The notes under the pieces are model-generated. The model did no database searches. It was not told the origin of the DNA and saw only the letters and a list, made by a program, of their open reading frames with translations. The position numbers and the translations under genes are program-made. DNA of 35,302 nt, taken from contig RFGK01000222.1 in the NCBI GenBank assembly GCA_003697045.1, positions 1-35,302 of the forward strand. The letters are read 5' to 3'. This document shows positions 1-8,382 of this stretch, piece after piece; within the stretch, counting starts at the first letter, position 1, and each line of letters begins with the position of its first letter. Source of the DNA: Planctomycetota bacterium (GTDB lineage: Bacteria > Planctomycetota > Phycisphaerae > Phycisphaerales > UBA1924).

Positions 1-536
1 ATTGAGCCTCGCGGGTTGTCCGTATCCTGCCAGTCCAAGGTGCCGACGAACGCCCAGTCGAATGCTGCCAGTGCTGCGACAACGTCTGCCTCGCGCTGGG
101 CCGGTCCGAACCGGGCGAGTTCGACATCCAGATTGTGCCGGACGGTTGCCTTGATGGCCCGTTCGAGTGAAACGGCGAGAATCTCAGGTTGTCGCCCGAA
201 GAAATCGTCGCTCAAGAGATACTTGATGGCCTCGGCGCCTTCGCTTTGTGCGCCTTCAACCTGGGATGCCAGTTCTTCCAGGTACCGCTCGGGGTCGTAG
301 TCGGTTTGAAGCTGTTTGAGCACTTCCTCTGAGAGTCCGAGCGATTCCAGCGAGCTCTCGCGTGAGGTTGTCCGCGGACTCGAGTGAGCCTCGGCATCGG
401 CAAGTGCACGCCGGACGGATTCGCGAACCGCTGCCCGCAACTCGCGCTCGGCATGGCGCGACAGCGGCGACGAGCACCCGCTCGCCAGAACCAGCCCCGT
501 TACGACCGAGCACGAAAGCACCCTCTTGATTCTCAT
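1..536 (-). CDS. TolC-family outer-membrane efflux lipoprotein (N-terminal part, cut by window edge)
   Basis: The frame reads on the minus strand from ATG at 536 to the left edge without a stop, giving 178 residues. It starts with a basic n-region, a hydrophobic stretch and a lipobox-like LASGC, so it is probably lipidated at Cys21. After a variable, charged linker comes a segment with the pattern AVSLERAIKATVRHNLDVEL followed by an alternating Ala/Glu stretch and FDWAF. This matches the first helical repeat of TolC/outer-membrane efflux proteins, as found in planctomycetes. TolC-family proteins form trimeric outer-membrane channels for tripartite efflux pumps or type I secretion. The rest of the gene and any pump partners lie outside the window. 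The family call rests on about 60 residues, so it is probable rather than certain. The gene diverges from the SH3-like gene at 684. Confidence 0.65.
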   Translation of the reverse strand, partial: MRIKRVLSCSVVTGLVLASGCSSPLSRHAERELRAAVRESVRRALADAEAHSSPRTTSRESSLESLGLSEEVLKQLQTDYDPERYLEELASQVEGAQSEGAEAIKYLLSDDFFGRQPEILAVSLERAIKATVRHNLDVELARFGPAQREADVVAALAAFDWAFVGTLDWQDTDNPRGS

Positions 537-683
537 GAGACTTCAACGTAGCGCCGTCGGGAACGGTGGTCAAAGCCCTGACGGGGGGAGACTTGCCCCT
601 CCTTGACGATGGATCGTTCCTGATCGCGTACACTTGAGCGCGTGATCACACCTGTTTGGTGCACCGTGGTCAAGGAGCCCGTC

Positions 684-2015
684 ATGATGTTTCACCTCGC
701 CCGTGCATGTGCCCTCGTCGCCGTGGCGTTGATTTCTCAGATCGCATCGTCTCAGGCGGCCGAATATGCCGTCGTCGGAGAATCCGGAGCAGCCATGCGG
801 GCGGGCGACATGCCCAGGTTTTATCGTGTCACCACGCTCGAGCCGGGCACGCTGGTGCAGGTCCTCGGCGAGTCGAACGGCTGGGCCGAGGTCGTGTATC
901 CGGAATCGCTCAACGTCTACGTCGAGGCGTCGCGCTCGCGGAAGATTGACGACACAACCATCGAACTGACCAAGCCGAGCAGCCTGCTCGCGCCGAGTGC
1001 ATTGCTTGGCGCCAGCGGAAGCTGGTGTCCGCTGTATGAAGAGCCTCTGCCGGTCGGCACCAGGCTCGAACTTGTCGAGGAAGCGGTGGGGCTCGATCAG
1101 AAGGTCACCAAGTACCTGGTCAAACCCCCCCGTGCGTTGCGCCTGCCGCGCGGGTTTGTCAAGAAGGACCAGCTGCGCACGCCCACCCCGGGCGAGCTGG
1201 CGTCGGTCAGCCGGCCCGACGAGGGCGCCACGCCGGCTCGGGCGACCGACGATCCTGAACCCGGAAAAGTCGCTCCCCCGAAGGAAGATGTGAAAACCGT
1301 CGAGGCAGGAGAGGAGGGGCCCCCGACATATGAGGGCGTGGATACCTCACTGCTCGGACCGATTGTGACGCGGGACCTTCCCCCGGTTCAAGCGACCGGG
1401 CAAGCCGAAACGCTCGCGACGGACGGCGTCGCCCAGCCCAAGGCTGTCGAGCCCTCGCGTGATCTGGCAACTCTGACGATCATGCAGCTCAATCAGGCGT
1501 TCGACGAGTTGCGGTCGCTGCCGCGTGAGCAGATGGACGCGGGGCTTGAGGAGCTGTTGGCCGAGTGTCGTCGAAGTGCCAAGGCTTTGGCTTCCGAGCC
1601 CGCCCTGGTCGAGTCGATCCAGCAGCGAATTCGCTGGATTGAGCTGCGGATGAAGCTTCGCGACCAGCGCCGCCGCATCCAGCAGACGCTCGACGAGGCC
1701 GACCAACGCCGCAGCCAGCTTGCCGAGCAGATCCGGGCCTGGCAGACGTCGCGTTCGTACACCGTTATCGGACGTGTTTCGCCCAGTACTCTGTATGACG
1801 GCAACCGCCTGCCGCTCATGTATCGCGTTGAGTCCGTCGACGGGCGGGGATACCAGCGCACGATCGGCTACCTGCGTCCCGGGCCCGGCGAAGACTACGA
1901 GGAGTTGATCGGTGCGATCGTCGGCGTGATCGGCCAGAGCACCTTCGACTCGGCGCTGGGTGTGCGGATCATCACTCCCGAACGCATCGATCCGCTCGAT
2001 CCGCAGTCTCCCTGA
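684..2015 (+). CDS. Exported protein with SH3-like domains and coiled coil, function unknown
   Basis: ATG at 684 is preferred over an in-frame upstream ATG at 642 because AAGGAG lies at 672-677, seven bases upstream, and because the product then begins directly with a signal peptide (MMFHLARACALVAVALISQI, predicted cleavage after SSQAA near residue 26). The product is 443 residues. Residues about 27-100 look like a bacterial SH3 domain (YAVVGESGAAMRAG, then a GTLVQVLGESNGWAEVVYP core), and residues about 110-165 look like a second, more divergent one. A Pro/Glu/Asp-rich linker follows (about 165-255), then a long charged heptad-like helical region (about 260-352) rich in Gln, Arg and Glu. The C-terminus (about 355-440) is beta-rich and SH3/KOW-like. 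Such proteins act in the periplasm, often in contact with peptidoglycan or protein partners; no enzymatic motif is visible. The specific role is unknown. Confidence 0.75.
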   Translation: MMFHLARACALVAVALISQIASSQAAEYAVVGESGAAMRAGDMPRFYRVTTLEPGTLVQVLGESNGWAEVVYPESLNVYVEASRSRKIDDTTIELTKPSSLLAPSALLGASGSWCPLYEEPLPVGTRLELVEEAVGLDQKVTKYLVKPPRALRLPRGFVKKDQLRTPTPGELASVSRPDEGATPARATDDPEPGKVAPPKEDVKTVEAGEEGPPTYEGVDTSLLGPIVTRDLPPVQATGQAETLATDGVAQPKAVEPSRDLATLTIMQLNQAFDELRSLPREQMDAGLEELLAECRRSAKALASEPALVESIQQRIRWIELRMKLRDQRRRIQQTLDEADQRRSQLAEQIRAWQTSRSYTVIGRVSPSTLYDGNRLPLMYRVESVDGRGYQRTIGYLRPGPGEDYEELIGAIVGVIGQSTFDSALGVRIITPERIDPLDPQSP

Positions 2016-2385
2016 AGGCGCGCAGCTGAGTCTCAAGTGCGTAGGAACCGCACAAGCATGGGACTGCTGGTGGGGGCCGGCCCCTTGTGCCGGTGACGCT
2101 CGTTGTGGTGAAGGTCCGGGATAATCGTCGCAAAGCGCAGGTGCTGCAGGGTGTGCTGCGGGAATTGCGGGAATTGTCGTTCATCTGCGGAAAACGTGCT
2201 CAAGTTTCCGGCTTGTCGAGCCGTAGAAAACGTGGGCGCCGATCTGCGTTGATCGGGCCCGTCCCAGGGATGGGAGCATCTGATCCGGGTGTAGTCCAAT
2301 GAGGGTGGAATCCCGACACGGACAAGAGACAGCCGGCCTTCCATGGATGGAGGGATTCAGAGAACGATGAGAAGTAAAGGCTGTC
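2016..2385. other. Gene-poor intergenic stretch
   Basis: These 370 bases separate the SH3-like gene from the small doubtful ORF at 2386. Short open frames exist on both strands, but their translations are rich in Arg, Ser and Pro and show no recognisable domain or convincing ribosome binding site. The one structured element I can see is the bulged inverted repeat at 2047-2094, described separately. I see no tRNA or riboswitch pattern. Confidence 0.5.
2047..2094. terminator. Bulged inverted repeat after the SH3-like gene (possible terminator or RNA hairpin)
   Basis: ACCG-CACAAG at 2047-2056 pairs with CTTGTG-C-CGGT at 2084-2094, giving ten base pairs with one bulged C at 2090. The loop contains the perfect 12-base palindrome GGGGCCGGCCCC at 2073-2084, which could form a competing hairpin or a dimeric structure. 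It lies 31 bases after the stop codon of the upstream gene. There is no T-run after it, so it is not a standard intrinsic terminator. A 3'-end stabilising structure or a protein-binding palindrome are alternatives. Confidence 0.3.
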
Positions 2386-2688
2386 ATGCAAAAAGACCAG
2401 AGTACTCGGAGAATCGCTCGTCCGGTATCCCATCGGCGGAGCGTCTGTCGCACGCTTGAAATCAACGCAGCCCGCGAGCATCTTGCCCGCCTGGACGATT
2501 ACCAGGATGAGGTGATGGATGTCGTCGTGGAGAGGCTTTGGGACGCGCTCGGATTGGATGAGGCAGTGCCGCAACGGCGTGAGAACGACCCGTCGGGCAA
2601 AGCCTCGGTGCCGGGTTGTGTGGGCATTCATGTCCGACCGGAGGTTTCCGACCAGCTCTCCCGCCGGCGCTCTCTCTCGGCCCGATGA
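2386..2688 (+). CDS. Small hypothetical protein (doubtful)
   Basis: This is an open frame of 100 codons ending 21 bases before the FIST gene. The middle part (INAAREHLARLDDYQDEVMD and on to a DALGLDEAVPQRREN segment) has the amphipathic, acidic composition of a real helical protein, and its codon usage is G/C-rich at third positions. Both ends are Arg/Ser-rich and look less natural. No strong ribosome binding site precedes ATG 2386 and I recognise no family. It may be a genuine small protein co-transcribed with the FIST gene, a remnant of a longer gene, or chance. Synonymous-substitution analysis against related genomes would decide. Confidence 0.35.
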   Translation: MQKDQSTRRIARPVSHRRSVCRTLEINAAREHLARLDDYQDEVMDVVVERLWDALGLDEAVPQRRENDPSGKASVPGCVGIHVRPEVSDQLSRRRSLSAR

Positions 2689-2709
2689 CGAGGGGTACAG
2701 TGCCTCTCG

Positions 2710-3975
2710 ATGGGGCATGTTGAGAGCGAACCTGAGATTTACGGAGCACGTATGGGGTGGGGGCTTTCCGGCCACCACGATCCCGAGCTTGCCACGCTGC
2801 ACGTTATTGAGCAGGTACGCCAACAAATCGGCCCGGGAGCGGCGCAGTTTGCGTTTCTGTTCGTGAGTGCCGGCCTGATGGACCGGGCTGCAACGATCGC
2901 GGCGCGCACGGCCGAGGCGTTGGGGACCGACGCCATCATCGGGTGTTCGTCCCCTGGTTTGATCGGGGGCCGATCGACACTCGAACAGCGCACAGGCGTT
3001 GCCCTTCTGGCAGCACAGATCCCCGGCATTTCCGTGCGGCGCTTCGCGATTGACCCGCGTGAAGAACCAACCCGGGACGATGATTGGGACGCCCTGGTCG
3101 CCGAGCGCATGCTGATCGACGCACACCGGGGGTCGATCGTGCTCATCGATCCGGCGACCATGCCGACGAGTCGGCCCATTGACAGGCTTGACGCAGCCTT
3201 CAAGAGCGTCCCCCTTTTGGGGGCACTCACTTCAAACACCCACGGCAAGCCTGCGGCGCTCGTGGATGGTCCGCGCGTACGAACCGGCGGTCTGGTTGGG
3301 CTCTCGATCGGGGGAGACGTCGCGATCGACGTGGTGCTGGCTCAGGGATGTCGACCGGTTGGTTCGCCCGTCGTCGTGACATCTGCCAAGCGGAACCTGA
3401 TTTGCGAGTTGTCCGGTCGGCCGGCGATCGAAGTGATCCGGGAGGTGGCGCACACGTTCGATCATGCCGATCGGCGGATGCTTGCGTCGGGGCTTTATAT
3501 TGGTCTGGCCATTGACGAATACCGCGAACGGTTCGGACGTGGCGACTTCATTGTGCGCAAAGTTGTGGGGGGGCATGAACCATCGGGCGCAGTGGCAATT
3601 GATGCTCAGGTCCGGGCCGGACGAACCGTGCAGGTGCACTTGCTCGACCCCGAACTTGCGCGCTCTGATCTGTCGCTCCTGCTGGATGGGCAAAAGCTCC
3701 ATTCGCGTCCGCTCGGGGGCTTGCTCTTGACCGACGCTGGCCGAGGGCGGGAGCTCTTCGGCGATGACTGGAGCGATGCGATCGCCGTCGCACGGGCGTT
3801 CGACCAGTCAGAGAGTGGAGTCGACGCGGCCAAGGTCGGACATGAGATCGCAGAGTCTGGTGGATCTATCCCCTTGTCCGGGTGTTTTACGTCTGGTCAG
3901 CTGGCTTGCAGCGGCGGCGCATGCCGAGCGCATGCGCTCGCTGCATGTCTGGCGTTGTTTCGTACGCCGACTTGA
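2710..3975 (+). CDS. FIST N/C-domain sensory protein
   Basis: The 421-residue product has the FIST layout. The N-terminal FIST domain (about residues 12-190) begins with GARMGWGLSGHHDPELA, which corresponds to the family's ligand-associated opening, and contains the glycine-rich IIGCSSPGLIGG. The FIST_C domain (about 215-375) begins near GGLVGLSIGGDVAIDVVLAQ, followed by the GCRPVG and VVTSAKRNLICELSGRPAIE segments typical of it. FIST proteins are proposed to be small-molecule (possibly amino-acid) sensors, usually linked to signal-transduction domains. Here it is a stand-alone cytoplasmic protein with no attached kinase, chemotaxis or cyclic-di-GMP domain. The last 35 residues carry several Cys (GCFTSGQLACSGGACRAH), a common FIST_C ending. 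ATG 2752 (inside GARMGWG), with CGGAG just upstream, is an alternative start that would trim 14 residues. Confidence 0.85.
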   Translation: MGHVESEPEIYGARMGWGLSGHHDPELATLHVIEQVRQQIGPGAAQFAFLFVSAGLMDRAATIAARTAEALGTDAIIGCSSPGLIGGRSTLEQRTGVALLAAQIPGISVRRFAIDPREEPTRDDDWDALVAERMLIDAHRGSIVLIDPATMPTSRPIDRLDAAFKSVPLLGALTSNTHGKPAALVDGPRVRTGGLVGLSIGGDVAIDVVLAQGCRPVGSPVVVTSAKRNLICELSGRPAIEVIREVAHTFDHADRRMLASGLYIGLAIDEYRERFGRGDFIVRKVVGGHEPSGAVAIDAQVRAGRTVQVHLLDPELARSDLSLLLDGQKLHSRPLGGLLLTDAGRGRELFGDDWSDAIAVARAFDQSESGVDAAKVGHEIAESGGSIPLSGCFTSGQLACSGGACRAHALAACLALFRTPT

Positions 3976-4066
3976 AGCAGACGAGCGGGGGTAGCCATTT
4001 CGAGATCGGCCGCTAGTATCACGGTCCCACAGCAGCACACTTTCTGCCCACAGGAATGGGGGATCG

Positions 4067-5476
4067 ATGCTCGGACGAATCTTCAAGGCATATGACATTC
4101 GAGGGGTGTATCCGGATCTGCTCAATGACCAGATGGCCTGGCAGATCGGATACGGATGTGCCAAGTTTCTGCTTGATGATGCAGCGGCAGCGGGCGAGAC
4201 GACTCCGATGATGCGCAACCTCGTTGTGGGTCGAGACATGCGTGCGAGCAGTCCGCAGCTGGCCGAGCAACTCATTGAGGGGATCCGGGCCTGTGGCGCC
4301 AGCGTGATTGATCTGGGGCTTGTGGATACGCCGATGGTGTATTTCGCAATCAACTACCTGGACTGCGCTGGCGGCGTGATGGTGACAGCCAGTCACAATC
4401 CTCCGGAGTACAACGGGTTCAAGGTTTCGAAGCGCAAGGCCAAGCCGGTGGGTGAGCACAGCGGGTTGGCCGAGGTTCGCAAGCATGCTGCGATGGTGGA
4501 TCGAACGCTCGAGCCGGTGCCGGGTACATCCGTTGAGGAGCGGGATTTGTGGGAGCCGTACCGCAAGCACGTGCTGTCATTTCTGAAGCTCGGGGGAAAG
4601 CCGCTGAAGGTTGTCGTCGACGCAAGCAACGCGATGGCGGGAACGATGATCCCCAGGATTTTCGGCAAGAATGGGAAGAACATCGACGGGCTGCAGATCG
4701 TCGAGTTGAACTTTGAGAACACGAAAGGGGAGTTTGCGCACGAGCCGAATCCACTTGTGGCTTCAAATCTGGTGCAGCTCCAGGACGCGGTGCGCAAGCA
4801 CAAGGCCGATCTTGGTATCTGTTTCGACGGCGATGCGGATCGGTGTGTCGTGGTTGATGAGAAGAGCCAGGTCGTCGGTTGTGACCATTTGACGGCACTG
4901 ATCGCACGGTGGTATCTGCAGCAGCGCCCCGGTGCGGCGGTGGTGTACGATCTTCGATCGACCAGGGCAGTAGCAGAAGAAGTCGAAAAGGCCGGGGGCA
5001 AGGCATATCGCGGGCGCGTCGGGCATGTGTTCATGAAATCGCTGATGAGCGAGCACAGGGCCGTGTTCGGCGGCGAACTGTCGGGGCATTTCTACTTTGC
5101 CAGGAACTTCAACGCGGACTCGGGCGTGATTGCCATGGCAACGGTGTTGTCGGTTCTGAGCGAACTGGACGAGCCGCTCAGCGAGCTGATCGCACCGATC
5201 GCCCGGTACGAGCAGTCGGGTGAGATCAACTTTGAGATCGAAGAGAAGGATGAAGCACTTGAAGCGCTCAAGGCGCACTTCCAGGATCGGGGCGCGATCG
5301 ACGAGCTGGACGGCGTGACGATTGATTGCTTTGAGAGCGAAGGCTGGTGGTGCAACGTGCGCAAGAGCAACACAGAGCCGTTACTGCGGCTCAACGCCGA
5401 AGCGCGTGATCGCGCGTTGCTGGACAAGGCGATCGAGGAGATTTCGCCGATGCTCGGCGTGCGTGTGGCGCACTAG
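4067..5476 (+). CDS. manB: Phosphomannomutase/phosphoglucomutase (alpha-D-phosphohexomutase)
   Basis: The 469-residue product has the four-domain phosphohexomutase organisation at normal length. The start IFKAYDIRGVYP carries the substrate-binding YDIRG. The active-site loop TASHNPP is at residues 107-113 with phosphoserine Ser109. The Mg-binding loop DGDADR is at about 254-259, the sugar-specificity loop GGELSGH at about 335-341, and the C-terminal phosphate-binding loop RKSNTEPLLRL at about 431-441. It interconverts hexose 1- and 6-phosphates through a bisphosphate intermediate in the cytoplasm and supplies GDP-mannose or UDP-glucose precursors for lipopolysaccharide and other glycans. GELSGH (rather than GEESGH) fits the bifunctional mannose/glucose AlgC/ManB type, but substrate cannot be fixed from sequence. 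fabI follows 45 bases later on the same strand. Confidence 0.95.
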   Translation: MLGRIFKAYDIRGVYPDLLNDQMAWQIGYGCAKFLLDDAAAAGETTPMMRNLVVGRDMRASSPQLAEQLIEGIRACGASVIDLGLVDTPMVYFAINYLDCAGGVMVTASHNPPEYNGFKVSKRKAKPVGEHSGLAEVRKHAAMVDRTLEPVPGTSVEERDLWEPYRKHVLSFLKLGGKPLKVVVDASNAMAGTMIPRIFGKNGKNIDGLQIVELNFENTKGEFAHEPNPLVASNLVQLQDAVRKHKADLGICFDGDADRCVVVDEKSQVVGCDHLTALIARWYLQQRPGAAVVYDLRSTRAVAEEVEKAGGKAYRGRVGHVFMKSLMSEHRAVFGGELSGHFYFARNFNADSGVIAMATVLSVLSELDEPLSELIAPIARYEQSGEINFEIEEKDEALEALKAHFQDRGAIDELDGVTIDCFESEGWWCNVRKSNTEPLLRLNAEARDRALLDKAIEEISPMLGVRVAH

Positions 5477-5521
5477 GGACAACGAGGTTTCCGCGCGGAA
5501 GGAATGCCACAAGGAGCGACG

Positions 5522-6307
5522 ATGGGATTGCTCGAAGGAAAGACCGGACTGATCGTGGGCATTGCCAATGACCGCTCGTATGCGTGGCATATTGCCAAGT
5601 CGTTGATCGAGCAGGGCGGGCGCTGCGCGTTCACACACCTTCCTGGTGACAAGAACGAGCGGCGAACACGACGCGCGATCGAGCAGCTCGGGGTGAGCGA
5701 CCCGTGGCTTGTGCCGATGGATGCGTCGAGCGATGCTGATCTGGACGAAGTGTTTGCACGGTACCAGAACGACCATGACCGGCTGGACTTTCTCGTGCAT
5801 TCGATCGCGTTTGCGGATCGGGCCTACCTTCAGCCGGGGGCGTTTGCGGGGACGCCGCGGCAGGCGTACCTGGGCGCGATCGACGTGAGCGCGTACACGC
5901 TTTTGGCCATGGCGCATCGAGCGCGTGAGCAGATGGCAGCCAACGGTGGAGGGTCGATCATGGCGATGAGTTACTACGGCGCCGAGAAGGTGGTGCCGGG
6001 GTATAACGTCATGGGTGTGGCCAAGGCGGCTTTGGAATGTACGGCCCGGTATCTGGCGTCGGAACTGGGCGAACAGAATATCCGCGTCAACGTGATTTCG
6101 GGGGGGTATCTCCGCACGCTGGCAAGCTCGGCCGTCGGAGGGACGGACTCCATGGCCGAGCACAATCTCCAGCGTGCGCCGCTGCGTCGCAACGTCGAGG
6201 GTGCGGACGTTGGTGGAACGGCGGCGTGGCTTGCTTCGGACCTTTCGCGTGGAGTGACGGGGGAGACGATTTACGTGGATTGTGGCGTCAACATCATCGG
6301 GCTGTAA
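5522..6307 (+). CDS. fabI: Enoyl-[acyl-carrier-protein] reductase FabI (NADH)
   Basis: ATG 5522 is preferred over the in-frame ATG 5504 because AAGGAG lies at 5511-5516, five bases upstream, and because MGLLEGKTGLIVGIAND matches the normal FabI N-terminus. The product is 261 residues, the usual size. The dinucleotide-binding start GLIVGIANDRSYAWHIAK is present, as is SIAFADR. The catalytic set is Tyr151 (SYYGAEK), Tyr161 and Lys168 in PGYNVMGVAK, the FabI-specific Tyr-X6-Lys spacing. It catalyses the last reduction of each fatty-acid elongation cycle. This is the target type of triclosan; nothing in the active site suggests a resistant variant, though I cannot judge this firmly. It follows the phosphohexomutase gene and may be co-transcribed with it. 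Confidence 0.95.
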   Translation: MGLLEGKTGLIVGIANDRSYAWHIAKSLIEQGGRCAFTHLPGDKNERRTRRAIEQLGVSDPWLVPMDASSDADLDEVFARYQNDHDRLDFLVHSIAFADRAYLQPGAFAGTPRQAYLGAIDVSAYTLLAMAHRAREQMAANGGGSIMAMSYYGAEKVVPGYNVMGVAKAALECTARYLASELGEQNIRVNVISGGYLRTLASSAVGGTDSMAEHNLQRAPLRRNVEGADVGGTAAWLASDLSRGVTGETIYVDCGVNIIGL

Positions 6308-6428
6308 GAGGCGTGCGCGGATCGTTCGGGATCGATTGGGCGGGCGTCGAGATCCGATAAGCGGAAATTCTTGGGACAACCGGGTGTTTTCGGGTGCTCT
6401 GAGCGTGCCGCTCGCCGATGAAGCGCGC

Positions 6429-6716
6429 ATGACCGGCTCGATTTCCAATCTCGCCGGGTCCGTTTCCGGCGCACACTTGGTGTCGAAACAGGGCCAGAGC
6501 GAGAAGTCTCGGGAGACGGCGCGGAAGGACAAGGCCAAGCCGTCACAGGCCGAGACGCAGGATGTGGTCGAGCTTGAACACGCCGACGCGGTGCGCAATC
6601 TCAAGGACGAGACGCAGGAAGAGGCCCAGGAAGACCGCGAGGAGCATCCGAGTTACGGCTCTGACGGGCGAGCGGACGAAGGGCCAAGACGTCCGAGGCT
6701 CGATGTGCGGGGGTAG
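6429..6716 (+). CDS. Small highly charged protein of unknown function
   Basis: ATG 6429 opens a 95-residue frame. The longer frame upstream starts inside an Arg-rich stretch of fabI trailer and is unlikely to be coding. The N-terminus MTGSISNLAGSVSGAHLVSK is Ser/Ala/Gly-rich. The rest is dominated by Glu, Asp, Lys, Arg and Gln (for example DVVELEHADAVRNLKDETQE) and ends in a short Pro/Arg tail with LDVRG. There is no signal peptide, membrane segment or cysteine. From memory, short planctomycete proteins with a similar Ser-Ile-rich start, charged helical middle and a terminal IDVxx-like motif occur, but I cannot confirm homology here. No clear Shine-Dalgarno is visible. It lies 121 bases after fabI and converges with the gene on the minus strand 22 bases later. 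Confidence 0.5.
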   Translation: MTGSISNLAGSVSGAHLVSKQGQSEKSRETARKDKAKPSQAETQDVVELEHADAVRNLKDETQEEAQEDREEHPSYGSDGRADEGPRRPRLDVRG

Positions 6717-6738
6717 CGCCGGGCAGGGTGGTGGATGT

Positions 6739-8208
6739 TCAGGCAGCGTGCCGGTCAGATGTTGAACCGATGGCGGGCAGGCCGCGTGATTCGGCGCGGC
6801 GCACCCGCGTGAGTTCCCTGATGACGCGATAAAGCACCACGGCGTCCTGGTCGCGCCCGACAAACCATCCGGCGTAGCGAAGATCCTCGATCAGATCATC
6901 GCGGAGGAAGTCGAGCTGTTCGTAGTCATGCTGGGCGGCGAGCAGACAGACGCCGGCGCAGATGCGCCCGAGTGTCAGTGAGCCTGCGCCCCCCAGGTCC
7001 ATCTCAGACTGAACGAAAGCGTGCTGATCGAGCACGAGCTGGTCGGCATGGGCGCGAACAAGCGGATCGGCGCGCAGCAGGGCATCGATGGCGGCTTCGT
7101 CGTCAAGGTTGGCAAAGCGAATGGCGGCAAGGCGCAGCCACGTTTCCGGTCGATCGGCCAGGAATCGCGCCATGTCTTCCATGAGCGAGCGTCGGTCGAT
7201 CATGGGAATGCGGGCTGCGGGAGTGACGAGCCATGCGCTGACAACGGCGGCGGCCATTCGTTCAAGCACGGTGGCTTGCGCGGGATCGCGTGGCGCGAGA
7301 ATCTGGGCGAGTCTGCGCATCGCTCGGACGCGAAATGCGCCCGGGTCGATCGCGCCGGGCTGTTCGATGCCATCGAGCGGGATCCGGCCGCAGAGCCGAT
7401 CGATCAGTGAGAGGCGTGCCGGGCATCTGGCCTGAACACCGGCTGCGACGAGCAGCGCGGTGACGAGCGGATCGTCGGACTCGCTGTCGGGGAGCAGGTC
7501 GATGGTGACTTGCGCGGGATCATTCTGGTGCGGGAAGACGCTGGCAAACGAGAGCGGCCTTGGGATGGACCAGTCGAACCAGGTGGCTTCGGTGCCTTCC
7601 GGTTCCGGGAGGGTTGCCAGGCCGCGCTGGATGTCATCGACCCGGAAGACCACATCAATGCCGTGTGCGGGCATGACGTCGGCGTCTGCAAGAAGTCTCC
7701 AGCGAACCGGGACCGGCGATTCATGGCGCATCACGGCGTGCGCAGTTTCCTCGGGGGCGATGATCACGATTTTCACAGGAGCGGCCAGCTCGGGATGAGC
7801 GTCAAGCGCCTGGCAAGCGCAGTTTCGAAGATCGTCCAGAGAACGGTGCTCGAAGTTCCACGCAGCGATGAGTAGATCAGACACGATCGCGCGGAGAGCG
7901 ACCCAGTATCGGAGTATCGGTGCGAGGCGGCGCTGTGTGAGCGGTGAAAGTGCGATCCAGCGTTGGCGATCAATCGCGGGAAGCGATGCTTCGAGCAGTT
8001 CAAGCCAGCCCCTTCGCCAGCATGCGTAGACCGCGGCGATGAGCCACAACCCGATCGGAAGCCCGAGCAGGGAGGTGGCAAGCCATGAAGCTCCGAGAAG
8101 ATAGGTTGTGGCCACGACGACGGCTGTGGAGCACAGCACGACGGCCGACGGCGAGACAGTCGCGGACAGCGCCGGTTCGGAACGCATGGGGCGAGGCAAC
8201 GTCGTCAT
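6739..8208 (-). CDS. Predicted membrane-anchored protein of unknown function
   Basis: From ATG at 8208 the product is 489 residues; an in-frame ATG at 8280 would add 24 residues, and neither has a visible ribosome binding site. Near the N-terminus there are two closely spaced hydrophobic segments (within about residues 20-65, VVLCSTAVVVATTYLLG and LLGLPIGLWLIAAVYAC), forming a membrane hairpin. The remaining 420 residues look soluble, rich in Ala, Leu, Arg and Asp, with repeated helical segments (LRLAAIRFANLDDEAAIDAL, LRADPLVRAHADQL) that suggest an alpha-helical repeat, but no named domain is recognised. Orientation of the large domain is probably cytoplasmic. The HIT-family gene lies just upstream on the same strand. 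Function is unknown; no catalytic motif is visible. Confidence 0.75.
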   Translation of the reverse strand: MTTLPRPMRSEPALSATVSPSAVVLCSTAVVVATTYLLGASWLATSLLGLPIGLWLIAAVYACWRRGWLELLEASLPAIDRQRWIALSPLTQRRLAPILRYWVALRAIVSDLLIAAWNFEHRSLDDLRNCACQALDAHPELAAPVKIVIIAPEETAHAVMRHESPVPVRWRLLADADVMPAHGIDVVFRVDDIQRGLATLPEPEGTEATWFDWSIPRPLSFASVFPHQNDPAQVTIDLLPDSESDDPLVTALLVAAGVQARCPARLSLIDRLCGRIPLDGIEQPGAIDPGAFRVRAMRRLAQILAPRDPAQATVLERMAAAVVSAWLVTPAARIPMIDRRSLMEDMARFLADRPETWLRLAAIRFANLDDEAAIDALLRADPLVRAHADQLVLDQHAFVQSEMDLGGAGSLTLGRICAGVCLLAAQHDYEQLDFLRDDLIEDLRYAGWFVGRDQDAVVLYRVIRELTRVRRAESRGLPAIGSTSDRHAA

Positions 8209-8382
8209 GGGACTGGTTGGATCGACCGGAAGGGTTGCGGTGTTCAGCGCATGGACGAATCTGCATGCCAATCGGCTCAACCCGCGCCGATCGTGCGGGA
8301 AGCGATGTTCCCGGACGGCCGGCGGGGACGTTGCGTGGCGGATCGGGCGCAGGGGCCTGAAAGCGGGGAGGAGGCAGGGGAA

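Noticed and set aside
16-300. Plus-strand 94-codon open frame at the left edge.
   Set aside because: It is opposite the TolC-type lipoprotein frame, which has a lipobox and family pattern; this frame is Ser/Arg-rich without motif.
603-634. TTGACG and TACACT upstream of the SH3-like gene as a promoter.
   Set aside because: The spacer is 20 bases, too long for a usual sigma-70 promoter, so support is too weak to list.
2200-3126. 308-codon minus-strand open frame spanning the small ORF and the FIST gene.
   Set aside because: No domain or ribosome binding site, biased composition, and a real FIST gene on the other strand.
6340-6362. CCGATAA upstream of the small charged protein as a flagellar sigma-28 -10 element.
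   Set aside because: No matching -35 element at the right distance and no flagellar context.
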